Shown: positions 5,121-5,261 of the stretch, piece by piece | Numbering within the stretch: position 1 is the stretch's first letter | Layout of the letters: every line of letters begins with the position of its first letter | Assembly: GCA_030036975.1 (NCBI GenBank) | Contig: JASHSE010000476.1 | Location: 1-5,261, forward strand | DNA: 5,261 bases | Direction of reading: 5' to 3' | Origin: Xanthobacteraceae bacterium | GTDB lineage: Bacteria; Pseudomonadota; Alphaproteobacteria; Rhizobiales; Xanthobacteraceae | Notes under the pieces: model-generated | Told to the model about the DNA's origin: nothing | Seen by the model: the letters and a program-made list of their open reading frames with translations, nothing else | The model's database searches: none | Program-made: the position numbers and the translations under genes

Positions 5121-5261
5121 ATGAGTATCACCATTTGTCCGGTCACGCCAAGCTTCGCCGCCGAAGTCGGCGACGTCGACCTGTCGCGGCCGATCGAACC
5201 ATCCGACATTGCGGCGATCAAAGACGCATTCGCCAAATACGCAGTGCTGATTTTTCCCGAT
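5121..5261 (+). CDS. TauD/TfdA-family 2-oxoglutarate-dependent dioxygenase, N-terminal fragment
   Basis: The first 47 residues of a gene that runs out of the window. They match the conserved N-terminus of TauD/TfdA dioxygenases: a short beta strand with P9, then A-E-V-G-D-V-D-L-S-R-P-I (14-25), a helix with I-x-x-I-K-D-A-F (30-37), and Y-A-V-L-I-F-P-D (40-47), corresponding to the family's yxVLvFRdQ segment. Full-length members are 270-330 residues; they use Fe(II) and 2-oxoglutarate to hydroxylate substrates such as taurine, other sulfonates, sulfate esters or phenoxyacetates. The HxD and distal His iron ligands lie outside the window, so activity and substrate cannot be judged. The gene is divergent from the exported protein gene, with 252 bp between the two starts. 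Confidence 0.8.
   Translation, partial: MSITICPVTPSFAAEVGDVDLSRPIEPSDIAAIKDAFAKYAVLIFPD

Noticed and set aside
4829..5236. A 135-codon minus-strand open frame across the divergent intergenic region.
   Set aside because: It overlaps the starts of both flanking genes, lacks domain features and crosses the dioxygenase coding sequence in antisense.
1..5261. A defence system, CRISPR array, phage or insertion sequence.
   Set aside because: No direct-repeat array, transposase, integrase, nuclease, toxin-antitoxin pair or phage-type protein is visible on either strand.

Overview
The window is GC-rich DNA, coding on both strands, with heavy use of G/C-ending codons and GTG starts next to good Shine-Dalgarno sequences. 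The protein types and an interspersed palindromic repeat around CCGGGCTTGACCCGG point to an alphaproteobacterium of the Hyphomicrobiales, most like the Bradyrhizobium/Rhodopseudomonas/Xanthobacteraceae side. That placement is by family resemblance only; the window has no rRNA or other marker gene.

Layout: (1) 13-966 (+), a cyclase-family (kynurenine-formamidase fold) metal-dependent hydrolase. (2) 967-1118, a spacer almost filled by a ~109-bp repeat made of two inverted copies of one palindromic unit. (3) 1119-2426 (+), a histidinol-dehydrogenase-family NAD enzyme that keeps the zinc and catalytic residues but has lost two residues of the substrate-side signature. (4) 2439-3209 (+), a classical short-chain dehydrogenase/reductase 12 bp downstream. 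(5) 3213-4868 (-), tail-to-tail with the SDR across only 3 bp: a secreted or lipid-anchored protein with a ClpP/crotonase-like domain and a BamE/SmpA-like C-terminal domain. (6) 4869-5120, a divergent intergenic region with a candidate promoter and three short dyads. (7) 5121 to the window end (+), the N-terminus of a TauD/TfdA-family 2-oxoglutarate dioxygenase, cut off by the window.

Genes 1-3 point the same way and look like a small catabolic cluster: a hydrolase plus two nicotinamide-dependent alcohol/aldehyde oxidoreductases. The HisD-like enzyme and the SDR are almost certainly co-transcribed; whether the cyclase shares that transcript across the repeat is not clear. The HisD paralogue resembles the HpsN type (dihydroxypropanesulfonate dehydrogenase) more than biosynthetic HisD, and a TauD-family gene lies nearby, so sulfonate or related small-molecule catabolism is a reasonable but unproven guess. 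The envelope protein on the minus strand appears unrelated to that pathway.

I saw no RNA genes, CRISPR array, insertion sequence, phage gene or defence system. The most unusual items are the ClpP-like/BamE fusion, the altered active-site signature of the HisD-like enzyme, and the inverted-pair palindromic repeat abutting its ribosome binding site.
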